Assembly: GCA_937902805.1 (NCBI GenBank)
Contig: CALEMB010000036.1
Coordinates: 1 to 33,152 of the forward strand
Direction of reading: 5' to 3'
Length of the DNA stretch: 33,152 nt
Source of the DNA: an uncultured Bacteroidales bacterium
GTDB lineage: Bacteria; Bacteroidota; Bacteroidia; Bacteroidales; F082
In this document: piece by piece, positions 24,269 through 31,706 of the stretch
Layout of the letters: each line of letters starts with the position of its first letter
Position numbering within the stretch: the first letter of the stretch is position 1
Translations under genes and position numbers: made by a program
Notes under the pieces: model-generated
Seen by the model: only the letters and a program-made list of their open reading frames with translations
Databases searched by the model: none
Told to the model about the DNA's origin: nothing

Positions 24269-25255
24269 TTACGATTTTTCTCCTTGCGAAGGTTGTTTTT
24301 TGCCTAGAATCTCACGAAATGCGGCTCCAATGAATCCCGTGCCATAGCCGAAAAGCTGGCAATAGGCCGCAGGGACACTGAGCAAGGCCACTTTCGGGTC
24401 CTTGTTTTTGACGAGCGAGTCGACGAAAACCATCACGACATAAAGGGCGATGGGCATGAGCCACAGCCAGTGGTGGAAGATGCCCAGCATGACCAACAAT
24501 AGGTTGCCAGCCACAAATGCCGCAGGCAGGAGATGGACGAGTTTGAAGGTCTCGGGATATTTTTTCTTCAGTTCTACACGTGCCTCACCGCTGTGTTTCA
24601 CCTGACGGAAGAACGAACTGAATTTGACGCGTCTCTTGTGGTAGACGAAAGCCTCGGGGAAGAGACGACAACTGTAGCCTCCCTTGAAGATACGGGTGCT
24701 GAGGTCGATGTCCTCACCGTAACGCATGGGGGCGAAGCCGCCCAAAGCCTCATAAACGCTTTTCTTGATGCCTAAGTTAAAACTGCGAGGATAGAATTTG
24801 TCCAGTTTTTTCTTGCCGCCACGGATGCCTCCCGTAGTGAAAAATGAGGTCATGGCATAGTTGATGGCCTTCTGTATGGGCGTGAATGACTCGTGCGCGC
24901 GGTCGGGACCACCGAAAGCATCGCAAGGCTCGCGATCCAGCTCTTCCTCGATGGTTTCCAAATAGTTTTCGGGAACGATAACGTCAGAATCCAAGATGAT
25001 GAGGTATTCGCCTTGGCTGTGTTCTGCGCCGTAGTTGCGAGAGGGACCAGGCCCGCTGTTGGGCTTGAAGTGGTAGCTCAACGCCAAACGGTTGGCATAT
25101 TTCTCACAAACCGTATCGCACTTTTCTGACGAGCCGTCCTCCACCACGACGACCTCAAAGTCCTTGAAGGTCTGTGCACAAAGGCTTTCCAATAGCTCAT
25201 CGACTTCCTGAGGCCGGTTGTAAACGGGTATGATGATAGAAAACCGCATTTTCAT
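24269..25255 (-). CDS. Glycosyltransferase family 2 protein
   Basis: This protein (about 328 residues) is a GT-A fold transferase, starting MKMRFSIIIPVYNRPQEVDE. Starts at 25255 and 25249 are both possible; the one at 25267 would overlap the -7 box. Motifs are VVVEDGSSEKC (nucleotide binding), YLIILDSDVIVPEN (DxD metal site, about residues 90-103) and FAPMRYGEDIDLSTRI (ED catalytic-type motif). Two or three C-terminal hydrophobic segments suggest membrane association. It is the first gene of the seven-gene glycan operon. Confidence 0.88.
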   Translation of the reverse strand: MKMRFSIIIPVYNRPQEVDELLESLCAQTFKDFEVVVVEDGSSEKCDTVCEKYANRLALSYHFKPNSGPGPSRNYGAEHSQGEYLIILDSDVIVPENYLETIEEELDREPCDAFGGPDRAHESFTPIQKAINYAMTSFFTTGGIRGGKKKLDKFYPRSFNLGIKKSVYEALGGFAPMRYGEDIDLSTRIFKGGYSCRLFPEAFVYHKRRVKFSSFFRQVKHSGEARVELKKKYPETFKLVHLLPAAFVAGNLLLVMLGIFHHWLWLMPIALYVVMVFVDSLVKNKDPKVALLSVPAAYCQLFGYGTGFIGAAFREILGKKQPSQGEKS

Positions 25256-25260
25256 TATTT

Positions 25261-25293
25261 TTTGCAAAGATAGGGATTCTTTGCTTATCTTTG
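25261..25293 (+). promoter_or_regulatory. Promoter of the zinc-ribbon methyltransferase gene
   Basis: TTTG (25261-25264), a 21-base spacer and TATCTTTG (25286-25293) form a full Bacteroidota promoter, 26 bases before ATG 25319. The opposite-strand -7 box lies inside this spacer, so the two polymerases may compete for the site. Confidence 0.75.
25265..25272 (-). promoter_or_regulatory. Putative -7 element for the glycan operon
   Basis: Minus strand reads TATCTTTG, a perfect TAnnTTTG match, 10 bases before ATG 25255. The nearest TTTG on that strand is 27 bases upstream, too far. It lies inside the spacer of the opposing promoter. Confidence 0.55.
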
Positions 25294-25318
25294 CGCTATC
25301 AAATGCGATTATCTGAAT

Positions 25319-26086
25319 ATGAAGAAACTGATAGCCTTTTTCACCAGAATTTTTCCTCGCCAGTGGCTCATCAAACTGAGCTATCTTTTTAGCTTATTGG
25401 TTCGCCCATTCTATATTGGCAACAAGGTGGAATGCCCCGTTTGTGGAGGCCGTTTCCGAAAGTTTTTGCCTTACGGCTATGGAAAAGCCATGGACAATCG
25501 TTTGTGCCCCAAATGCTTGTCATTGGAGAGGCATCGTCTCTTATGGCTTTATCTGAAAGAGAAGACGGATTTCTTCACGGCACCGCTAAAGGTGTTGCAT
25601 TTTGCACCGGAACAGCCCTTCCTGAAGCGTTTTCGTGCCTTGAAGAATTTGGATTACACCACGGCCGACCTCGATTCTCCCATTGCCGACTTACATCTCG
25701 ATGTCACCGCTATCGACCAGCCGAACGACACCTACGATGTGGTCATCTGCAACCATGTGTTGGAGCATGTCAACGATGCGAACAAGGCTTTTGCTGAAAT
25801 CAAGCGCATACTGAAACCTGGCGGTTGGGCGATACTTCTTGTTCCCATCAACCCCGATGTCGACACCTTTGAAGACCCGAGTATCACCGACCCGAAGGAA
25901 CGTGAACGCCTCTTCGGACAATACGACCATGTGCGCCAGTTCGGACGTGATTATGCCGAGGTGCTACGCAAGGCGGGCTTCAAGGTAACGGAAGACAGGA
26001 TTTATTACGAGATTCCTGACGAACAGCGTGAAAGGATGCGTCTGGCGCGTAGGGGAGAGGAAATCATATACTGTTGCGAAAAATGA
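25319..26086 (+). CDS. Class I SAM methyltransferase with N-terminal zinc-ribbon-like motif
   Basis: This 255-residue protein begins with a short hydrophobic or basic segment and then a paired CPVCGG ... CPKC motif (about residues 39-62) that likely binds zinc. A methyltransferase domain follows: VLHFAPE (degenerate motif I), TTADLDSP, YDVVICNHVLEHV (about 139-151) and ILKPGGWAILLVP. Members of this family are common in Bacteroidota surface-polysaccharide regions, often annotated as SAM methyltransferases; the substrate is unknown. It diverges from the glycan operon and is followed by a palindromic repeat 3 bases after the stop. Confidence 0.8.
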   Translation: MKKLIAFFTRIFPRQWLIKLSYLFSLLVRPFYIGNKVECPVCGGRFRKFLPYGYGKAMDNRLCPKCLSLERHRLLWLYLKEKTDFFTAPLKVLHFAPEQPFLKRFRALKNLDYTTADLDSPIADLHLDVTAIDQPNDTYDVVICNHVLEHVNDANKAFAEIKRILKPGGWAILLVPINPDVDTFEDPSITDPKERERLFGQYDHVRQFGRDYAEVLRKAGFKVTEDRIYYEIPDEQRERMRLARRGEEIIYCCEK

Positions 26087-26088
26087 AT

Positions 26089-26115
26089 GTAGAGACGGTG
26101 TCACACCGTCTCTAC
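26089..26115. repeat. Palindromic repeat, GTAGAGAC family, copy 3 (intergenic)
   Basis: GTAGAGACGGTG and CACCGTCTCTAC form perfect 12-bp arms around TCA. The arms match the two in-frame copies in the TPR regulator. It sits 3 bases after the methyltransferase stop and could form a strong transcript hairpin there, although no T tract follows. Confidence 0.8.
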
Positions 26116-26132
26116 AAAGACACAAACAACAA

Positions 26133-26158
26133 AAGGCGTAGCCCAAAGGGCTCGCCTT
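26133..26158 (-). terminator. Hairpin between rpmH and the methyltransferase gene
   Basis: AAGGCG-T-AGCCC and GGGCT-CGCCTT pair as an 11-bp stem with one bulge around AAA. On the minus strand a TTTTGTTTG tail follows, fitting a terminator for rpmH; the stem would also form in plus-strand transcripts. Confidence 0.5.
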
Positions 26159-26193
26159 CCGTTTACCTTAAATGAGAAATATAACGGCTTCCG

Positions 26194-26211
26194 ATTCCGT
26201 TTTCACGGAAT
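26194..26211 (-). terminator. GAAA-tetraloop hairpin just after rpmH
   Basis: Minus strand: ATTCCGT and ACGGAAT form a perfect 7-bp stem closed by a GAAA tetraloop, 4 bases after the rpmH stop. No T tract follows directly, so it may be an mRNA 3'-end stabiliser or part of the termination region with 26133-26158. Confidence 0.45.
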
Positions 26212-26215
26212 GAGA

Positions 26216-26362
26216 TTAATACTCGTCAGAAACTGTAAGTTTTTTTCTGCCTTTGGCTCTTCTGCGGGCCAAAACCTTACGGCCGTTAGCCGTTGACATT
26301 CTCTCTCTGAAACCGTGTTTGTTTCTACGTTTTCTGTTCGAAGGTTGATAAGTGCGCTTCAT
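26216..26362 (-). CDS. rpmH: Ribosomal protein bL34
   Basis: This 48-residue gene starts at ATG 26362 and stops at 26216. The protein begins MKRTYQPSNRKRRNKHGFRE and continues RMSTANGRKVLARRRAKGRK, the near-invariant bL34 pattern, with an extended KLTVSDEY end. bL34 is a small, highly basic protein of the large ribosomal subunit. It stands alone on its strand; the usual rnpA neighbour is absent. It has its own promoter about 55 bases upstream. Confidence 0.97.
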   Translation of the reverse strand: MKRTYQPSNRKRRNKHGFRERMSTANGRKVLARRRAKGRKKLTVSDEY

Positions 26363-26415
26363 CTCTCTATCTTATTTATTGTTACTTTTCGCTAAAGTCC
26401 CTTTGAATCGGGCTG

Positions 26416-26445
26416 CAAAAGTACAAAGATTTTCCTTTGCTCCAA
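26416..26445 (-). promoter_or_regulatory. Promoter of rpmH
   Basis: Minus strand: TTG (26445-26443), a 19-base spacer and TACTTTTG (26423-26416). The leader to the rpmH ATG would be about 48 bases. Confidence 0.65.
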
Positions 26446-26464
26446 CATTTTTCTTGAAAAAAAT

Positions 26465-26500
26465 GAAAAAGGCGAAACTAAAACCGTTTTCGCCTTTTTC
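26465..26500 (-). terminator. Intrinsic terminator of pepD
   Basis: GAAAAAGGCGAAA and TTTCGCCTTTTTC are perfect 13-bp arms around a 10-base loop, 21 bases past the pepD stop. The minus strand continues into a T-rich run, the form of a strong Rho-independent terminator. Confidence 0.8.
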
Positions 26501-26521
26501 AAATTATTGATTATGAAATGC

Positions 26522-27991
26522 TTATGCGATAGCTTCCTTTTCGGGGATGTTTTTCAGCGTTTCGACGATGAAATCCCAGAAAGGCTGCACGCTCTCGATG
26601 AGCAAGGCTTCGTCGGGTGAGTGCGGGTGCACCAAGGTCGGGCCGAAGCTCACCATGTCCCAATTCGGGTATTTCGAGCCGAGGATACCGCATTCCAGAC
26701 CAGCGTGGATGACCATAATCTTGGCTTCCTTGCCGAACTTTTCCTGATAGACTTTCTTCATCAGGTTGAGGATGGTGGAGTTGATGTTAGGTTTCCAGCC
26801 AGGATAGTCACCAGTGGAGTAGGCCTCGGCACCATTGTCGGTGAGGTTCTTGCGGATTTGCTCTGCGAGTTTGTCCTTGGCGGCGTCGACAAGGCTACGG
26901 GTCAGTGAGACGCACTCAATCTTGCCGTTTTCCATCTTCCATGTAGCCAGGTTGCTCGAGGTCTCGGTGGTGCCTTCAAAGTCTTCCGACATGGCGATAA
27001 CACCGTTAGGATAGCGGGCAATAGCGGTGAACATATTGTTTTGCGTCTTCACGTCGATGACTTCCTTCGGCATCTCGGTGGATTCGCAGAGGATGGCCAA
27101 CTCGGGCTCCACTTCAGCGAACTCTTCCTTGCAGATGGCCTCGTATTCAGCTGCATATTGCTTGAACTCTTCTTCCTTGTCGGCAGGCACGACCACGATG
27201 GCTTCGGCTTCTCTTGGGATGGCGTTGCGCAGGCTGCCGCCATCAATCTTGGCGAGACGCAGGCCGTATTTCTCGGCCGCCATCAGCAACATGGCGTTCA
27301 TCACCTTATTGGCATTGGCGCGACCTAGGTTGATGTCCATGCCTGAGTGACCGCCCTTCAGACCTTTCACGAAAAGGCGGAAGGCTTTCATACCAGCGGG
27401 AACAGCCTCAAATGCAGGCGTCCAGGTACCGATGTTGTCAACGCCGCCAGCGCAACCCACATAAAGTTCGCCTTCAGTCTCGGAGTCCATGTTCATCAGG
27501 ATGTCGCCTTTCAGCACGCCAGGTTGTAATTTATTGGCGCCCGTCATGCCCGTCTCTTCGTCGATGGTGAAGAGGGCCTCGATGGGACCATGTTGCAGGT
27601 CAGTGGCTTCGAGGACTGCCATGGCAGCGGCAGCGCCCAGCCCGTCGTCGGCGCCGAGGGTGGTGCCGTTGGCCTTCACCCAACCGTCTTCGATGTGGGT
27701 CTCAATCGGGTCGTTCTCGAAATCGTGCACCTTGTCGGCGTTCTTCTGCGGGACCATATCCAAATGGGCCTGCAGGATGACGCCTTTGCGGTTCTCCATG
27801 CCAGGCGTGGCAGGCTTGCGCATGATGACGTTGCCGCAGTCGTCGACGATAGTTTCAAGGCCGTGCTCTTCGCCCCATTGCTTCATGAAGGCGATCACTT
27901 TGGCTTCTTTCTTCGAAGGGCGCGGAATCTGCGTCAAGCTGTAGAAATTCCTAAACACGCCATTCGGTTCCAAATCTTTAATAGTGCTCAT
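26522..27991 (-). CDS. pepD: Aminoacyl-histidine dipeptidase (M20 peptidase, Xaa-His dipeptidase)
   Basis: This 489-residue di-zinc peptidase of the M20/PepD family cleaves dipeptides such as carnosine-type Xaa-His in the cytosol. Expected residues are present: H76 and catalytic D78 (QAHLDMVPQ), bridging D115 (GADDG), catalytic E145 and metal-binding E146 (IDEETG), D169 (MNMDSE) and H457 (LVHPHSPDE). These sit at a constant offset of four from the Vibrio PepD numbering I recall (H80, D82, D119, E149, E150, D173, H461). It appears monocistronic. A TAATTTAG-like sequence upstream is a weak promoter candidate. Confidence 0.94.
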   Translation of the reverse strand: MSTIKDLEPNGVFRNFYSLTQIPRPSKKEAKVIAFMKQWGEEHGLETIVDDCGNVIMRKPATPGMENRKGVILQAHLDMVPQKNADKVHDFENDPIETHIEDGWVKANGTTLGADDGLGAAAAMAVLEATDLQHGPIEALFTIDEETGMTGANKLQPGVLKGDILMNMDSETEGELYVGCAGGVDNIGTWTPAFEAVPAGMKAFRLFVKGLKGGHSGMDINLGRANANKVMNAMLLMAAEKYGLRLAKIDGGSLRNAIPREAEAIVVVPADKEEEFKQYAAEYEAICKEEFAEVEPELAILCESTEMPKEVIDVKTQNNMFTAIARYPNGVIAMSEDFEGTTETSSNLATWKMENGKIECVSLTRSLVDAAKDKLAEQIRKNLTDNGAEAYSTGDYPGWKPNINSTILNLMKKVYQEKFGKEAKIMVIHAGLECGILGSKYPNWDMVSFGPTLVHPHSPDEALLIESVQPFWDFIVETLKNIPEKEAIA

Positions 27992-28090
27992 GTGTGTTGT
28001 TTTTATTTGTTTTGATGATTGATTTTTGAAAAAATGGTCGGCTAAATTACGACTTTTTCTCGAACGTATTCAGAAAATCCGGAAAATTGT

Positions 28091-28765
28091 TTACCGTCTA
28101 CTCCCCAGACCAACGTAATACAGCAACGAAGCCAATGATGACAATGCAGCGACTACGTATGTGCCAGCAGCCCAACTCAAGGCTTCCTTGGCTTGTGCAA
28201 CCTCGGTTGGACTGAGTGAGTTGGATGACTCCAACCATGCCAAGGCCCTTTTTGAGGCATTGAACTCAACGGGCAAGGTGATGACGCTGAAAAGGAACAC
28301 CATGGCAAACATGGCGATGCCCACCCAAAATAGGGCAGGGAAGGTGTTAATGATTAGCAAACCAATGATGATAACGATCATCGAGAGCTTTGACGAGATG
28401 TTGACGGCGGGCACCAAGGCGGAGCGGAGTTTCAGAGGGGCATAACCCTCTTTGTGCTGCACGGCGTGACCGCATTCGTGAGCAGCGACAGCAGCGGCTG
28501 CAACGCTATTTGTACGGTACACGTCCTCACTCAGGTTGACGGTTTTCTTGGTGGGGTCGTAGTGGTCGGTGAGTTGTCCTTGGATGCAGGTGACCTGAAC
28601 GTCATAAATGCCGTTGTCATTTAACATTTTTTGCGCGATTTGCGCACCTGTCAAGCCACCTGGTGAGAGCACCTTCGAATACTTGGCAAACACGCTTTTC
28701 AGCTTCCATTGCACCAAAAGTCCAACAATGCCAATGACGATAATAAGGATCCAATTCGCATTCAT
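28091..28765 (-). CDS. Zinc metallopeptidase, membrane-bound (Zn_peptidase_2 family)
   Basis: This 224-residue protein starts at ATG 28765 (MNANWILIIVIGIVGLLVQW), an N-terminal transmembrane helix; the TTG 33 bases upstream is unlikely as it abuts the -7 box. The catalytic HEXXH motif is HECGH at residues 96-100 (VAAHECGHAVQH), with E97 the general base. Two hydrophobic segments follow (about 125-165) and one near the C-terminus. It matches the neutral zinc metallopeptidase family (PF04298) widely found in bacteria, whose substrates are unknown. The start is divergent from the steroid-reductase operon, 123 bases away. Confidence 0.88.
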   Translation of the reverse strand: MNANWILIIVIGIVGLLVQWKLKSVFAKYSKVLSPGGLTGAQIAQKMLNDNGIYDVQVTCIQGQLTDHYDPTKKTVNLSEDVYRTNSVAAAAVAAHECGHAVQHKEGYAPLKLRSALVPAVNISSKLSMIVIIIGLLIINTFPALFWVGIAMFAMVFLFSVITLPVEFNASKRALAWLESSNSLSPTEVAQAKEALSWAAGTYVVAALSSLASLLYYVGLGSRR

Positions 28766-28795
28766 TTTTGCTTCTTTTTTTAAAGGTTTAAAGTG

Positions 28796-28803
28796 CAAAG
28801 ATA
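28796..28803 (-). promoter_or_regulatory. Putative -7 element for the zinc metallopeptidase gene
   Basis: Minus strand reads TATCTTTG, a perfect TAnnTTTG match, 30 bases before ATG 28765. No TTTG is found 19-21 bases upstream, so only the -7 box supports it. Confidence 0.55.
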
Positions 28804-28858
28804 ATAGATTTTTTCCAATTGTTTAGTGAAAAAATCAACGACTTATATGGTTTTTCCC

Positions 28859-28866
28859 TATTTTTG
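28859..28866 (+). promoter_or_regulatory. Putative -7 element for the steroid-reductase-like operon
   Basis: TATTTTTG matches TAnnTTTG, 21 bases before ATG 28888. A clear -33 TTTG is missing, which may mean activator-dependent or weak expression. Confidence 0.5.
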
Positions 28867-28887
28867 CCACCTTTAATTAATACACAG

Positions 28888-29655
28888 ATGACATTACACA
28901 CTTTTAATATCTTTCTCATTGTCATGGCTGTAGTGGCCTTGGTGGTGTTCGTCAGCCTCTTTTTTGTTGACGCAGGCTATGGTAAATTTTATGACAAGAA
29001 ATGGGGGCCAGCAGTCAACAACAAGCTGGGCTGGGTGCTGATGGAATCGCCCGTGTTTTTCGCCATGCTGTTGCTATGGTGGTTTTCGGACCGTCGCGAC
29101 GATTTGGTGCGCCTTTCTTTCCTGTTTTTGTTTGAATTGCATTATATCCAACGCTCGTTCGTTTTCCCGTTCCGGATGCGAGGGAATAGCGTGATGCCGC
29201 TTTCCATCATTTTGATGGGCGTAACGTTCAACCTGTTGAATGCCACGATGCAAGGCGGTTGGATTTTCTACATCTCGCCTATTGATTTCTATGGCAGCAA
29301 TTGGTTTTCTGACCCGAGGTTCATCGCAGGCTTCATCATCTTCATCATCGGAATGTATATCAACATCCAATCCGACGACATCATCCGCAACCTGCGCAAG
29401 GAGGGCGACACTAATCATTATCTGCCTAAGGACGGCATGTTCCGCTATGTCACCTCAGCCAACTATTTTGGCGAGGTGGTGGAATGGACTGGCTTTGCCA
29501 TTCTCACTTGGTCGTGGGCAGGTGCAGTGTTCGCTTTATGGACCTTTGCCAACCTTGGCCCCCGCGCAGCTCGTATCTACGACAAGTACCAAGTTGAGTT
29601 TGGCGACGAATTGGACACGAAAAAAGTAAAAAGAATCATACCTTTCATCTATTGA
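28888..29655 (+). CDS. Steroid 5-alpha-reductase homologue (3-oxo-5-alpha-steroid 4-dehydrogenase family)
   Basis: The 255-residue protein starts at ATG 28888 (MTLHTFNIFLIV); the extension upstream adds no conserved residues. It is a polytopic membrane protein the same length as human SRD5A1/2 and alignable along its whole length. Shared blocks include LHYIQRSFVFPF, DPRFIAGFIIFIIGMYINI, SDDIIRNLRKEGD, YVTSANYFGEVVEW and IIPFIY at the C-terminus. Residues matching SRD5A2 sites are E53 (E57) and Y86 (Y91), which hold the 3-keto steroid, and N159, D163, R167, R170, N192 and E196 at the NADPH pocket. The SRD5A2 H231 position is Ile or Tyr here. The expected reaction is NADPH-dependent reduction of the delta-4 bond of 3-oxo-delta-4 steroids or bile acids to the 5-alpha product. 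First gene of a four-gene operon. Confidence 0.86.
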   Translation: MTLHTFNIFLIVMAVVALVVFVSLFFVDAGYGKFYDKKWGPAVNNKLGWVLMESPVFFAMLLLWWFSDRRDDLVRLSFLFLFELHYIQRSFVFPFRMRGNSVMPLSIILMGVTFNLLNATMQGGWIFYISPIDFYGSNWFSDPRFIAGFIIFIIGMYINIQSDDIIRNLRKEGDTNHYLPKDGMFRYVTSANYFGEVVEWTGFAILTWSWAGAVFALWTFANLGPRAARIYDKYQVEFGDELDTKKVKRIIPFIY

Positions 29656-29658
29656 ACT

Positions 29659-30894
29659 ATGGAAAACTCACCTATATTCACTCCTTGTAACATAGGTCCT
29701 ATCACCTTACGCAACAGGGTGATACGCTCAGCGGCTTTTGAAAATATGGCCCATGGCAACCGTCCCTCTGACGAATTAATCGAATACCATACTGCGGTGT
29801 CGCGCGGCGGCGTCGGCATGACGACAGTGGCTTACGCTGCCGTCAACCAGTCGGGTCTGTCGTTCGACGGCCAGCTGTGGATGCGCGAGGAAATCGTCCC
29901 CGATCTGAAACGTCTCACCGACTCCGTGCATTCCTATGGTGCCAAGGCTTCCATCCAACTGGGACACTGCGGTAACATGACACACCGAGCCACCTGTGGC
30001 TGTATGCCCGTGGGTGCTTCGGGAGGCTTCAACCTCTATTCTCCGACTCTCGTCAGAAAACTCAAGAAAGAGGAGATCTATTCTCTTGTCCTCGATTTCG
30101 GCAAGGCTGTCGACCTCGCCCGCAAGGCAGGCTTCGACTGCGTTGAAATCCATGCGGGACATGGCTATCTCATCAGCCAGTTCCTGTCGCCCTATACCAA
30201 CCACCGTCGTGATGAATTTGGTGGTGTATTGGACAACCGTATGCGTTTCATGAAACTCGTTATCGAAGAGGTGATGCGCGTCGCTGGCAATGATATGGCC
30301 GTGGTGGTCAAGGTGAACATGCACGACGGTTTCCGTAAAGGTATGGACCAAGACGACTGCATCATCGTGGCCAAAGAACTGGAAAAGCTTGGCGTTCATG
30401 CCCTCGTGCTGACGGCAGGCTTTGTCAGCAAGGCCCCGATGGAGGTGATGCGTGGCGCCATGCCGCTCAAGACCTTGGCTCATTACATGGATCCCAAGAA
30501 GTTCTGGTGGCTCAAATTGGGTCTGAAGTTTTTCGGTCGCATGATGATTCCCACGGTGCCTTTCAGCGAAGGCTATTTCTTGGAGGATGCCAAGGTGTTC
30601 CGCGAAAACCTGAAGATGCCCTTGATTTATGTGGGTGGCATGATTTCCAAAGAAAAGATGGAAGAAGTGCTCGACTCAGGCTTTGTGGCTTTCCAAATGG
30701 CCCGCGCCCTGATTAACGACACCGATTTTATCAATAAGTTGCAACGCGGCGAGGTGACGCGCAGCGAGTGCAAACACTCCAACTATTGCATCGGACGTAT
30801 GTACACGCTTGACATGAAGTGCCATCACTGCGTCGACGAGGAACTTCCTAAGAAGATTCAGAGAGAGATTAAAAAAGCGGAGAAGAAAGGATGA
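29659..30894 (+). CDS. Old-Yellow-Enzyme-family flavin oxidoreductase, 5BR/BaiCD-like (short form)
   Basis: This 411-residue FMN-binding TIM-barrel enzyme begins 3 bases after the 5-alpha-reductase-like gene. OYE-family motifs are GGVGMTTVAYAAV (about 50-62), QLGHCG (about 100-105), and CVEIHAGHGYLISQFLSPYT with the substrate-polarising H165/H168 and Y170, then NRRDEFGG-like residues. The C-terminus has a cysteine group C371-x5-C377-x10-C388-x2-C391, unlike the usual C-x2-C-x3-C-x11-C of 2,4-dienoyl-CoA reductases and BaiCD. The FAD/NAD domain of the 640-residue forms is absent. In described gut clusters the like gene (5BR) reversibly reduces or oxidises the C4-C5 bond with 5-beta stereochemistry; substrate here is inferred from operon context. 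Confidence 0.82.
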   Translation: MENSPIFTPCNIGPITLRNRVIRSAAFENMAHGNRPSDELIEYHTAVSRGGVGMTTVAYAAVNQSGLSFDGQLWMREEIVPDLKRLTDSVHSYGAKASIQLGHCGNMTHRATCGCMPVGASGGFNLYSPTLVRKLKKEEIYSLVLDFGKAVDLARKAGFDCVEIHAGHGYLISQFLSPYTNHRRDEFGGVLDNRMRFMKLVIEEVMRVAGNDMAVVVKVNMHDGFRKGMDQDDCIIVAKELEKLGVHALVLTAGFVSKAPMEVMRGAMPLKTLAHYMDPKKFWWLKLGLKFFGRMMIPTVPFSEGYFLEDAKVFRENLKMPLIYVGGMISKEKMEEVLDSGFVAFQMARALINDTDFINKLQRGEVTRSECKHSNYCIGRMYTLDMKCHHCVDEELPKKIQREIKKAEKKG

Positions 30895-31706
30895 ACAAGG
30901 AAAAATGGTTGCAGCGTTTCGTTGAAGCCCATGGCCATCAGCCTTGGGCTTTGATTACCGGAGGTAGTTCTGGTATGGGCTTGGAATATGCGAAACAGTT
31001 GTCCGAAATGGGATGCAACCTGTTGTTGGTCAGTATCCAAGAGCAGGAACTCCAAACGACAGCAGAGGATTTGAAGTCGAAATATGGTGTTCAAGTGAAG
31101 ACGCGTTATCAAGACTTGTCTACCGATATTGCGGCTGACGAACTGCTGGCCTTCTGTCAGTCCGAGAACCTGCAAATCGACATCCTCATCAACAACGCGG
31201 GCATGTTCTTCTTCGAGGAACTGAGTCGTGACAACGAACGCAAGGCCCTGACGATGTTGCGTTTGCATACTTTCACTCCAACGAGATTGTGCATGCTGTT
31301 TGGTGAGGAAATGAAGAAACGTGGCTACGGCTATATTATTAATATGTCGTCGATGGCGGCCAAACTGCCTTGCCCAGGCATCACCATTTATTCCGCCACG
31401 AAAGCTTATCTGAAGAGTTTTGGCAAGTCGCTCTATTTCGAGATGCGCCCTTATAACGTAGGTGTCACCACGGTATGTCCAGCAGCCATCGCCACACCGC
31501 TTTACAGGTTGAAACCCAATTTGTTACAGCTTGGCGTGAAAATTGGAGTAATTGGTACACCACAATGGCTGGTCAGGAAGGCTTTGAAAGGTATGATGCG
31601 CAAGAAACGTGTTGTGAAGCCGGGCTTCATGAACATCTATCTGCCGCCTTTGATTGCTCTCTTGCCCCATCCTTTAGTAGCAACATTATGGCAAAAGTAC
31701 AAGTAA
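30891..31706 (+). CDS. Short-chain dehydrogenase, likely hydroxysteroid dehydrogenase (3-beta-HSDH-like)
   Basis: This 271-residue classical SDR has the nucleotide-binding TGGSSGMG (residues 23-30), NNAG (101-104) and the catalytic set S154, Y167, K171 (NMSS ... YSATKAY). S48 after the second strand, with no acidic residue there, would fit NADP(H) use, a weak inference. A C-terminal hydrophobic stretch (IYLPPLIALLPHPLVA) suggests membrane association, as in eukaryotic 17-beta-HSD12-like enzymes. It overlaps the OYE gene by 4 bases (ATGA). In described isoallo-bile-acid clusters, an SDR in this place reduces the 3-keto group to a 3-beta-hydroxyl; stereochemistry cannot be read from sequence. 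Confidence 0.83.
   Translation: MNKEKWLQRFVEAHGHQPWALITGGSSGMGLEYAKQLSEMGCNLLLVSIQEQELQTTAEDLKSKYGVQVKTRYQDLSTDIAADELLAFCQSENLQIDILINNAGMFFFEELSRDNERKALTMLRLHTFTPTRLCMLFGEEMKKRGYGYIINMSSMAAKLPCPGITIYSATKAYLKSFGKSLYFEMRPYNVGVTTVCPAAIATPLYRLKPNLLQLGVKIGVIGTPQWLVRKALKGMMRKKRVVKPGFMNIYLPPLIALLPHPLVATLWQKYK

Noticed and set aside
24264..24271. TAATTTCG before the DUF4834 gene as a promoter
   Set aside because: One mismatch to TAnnTTTG and no -33; the gene is 25 bases after GT2 and probably cotranscribed.
26089..26211. CRISPR-like repeat cluster
   Set aside because: The three hairpins here differ in sequence and spacing; they are a dispersed palindrome and terminator-like stems.
31475..31687. Earlier in-frame start for the PCMD-like gene
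   Set aside because: It would place about 70 non-conserved residues, overlapping the dehydrogenase gene, before a perfect signal peptide.
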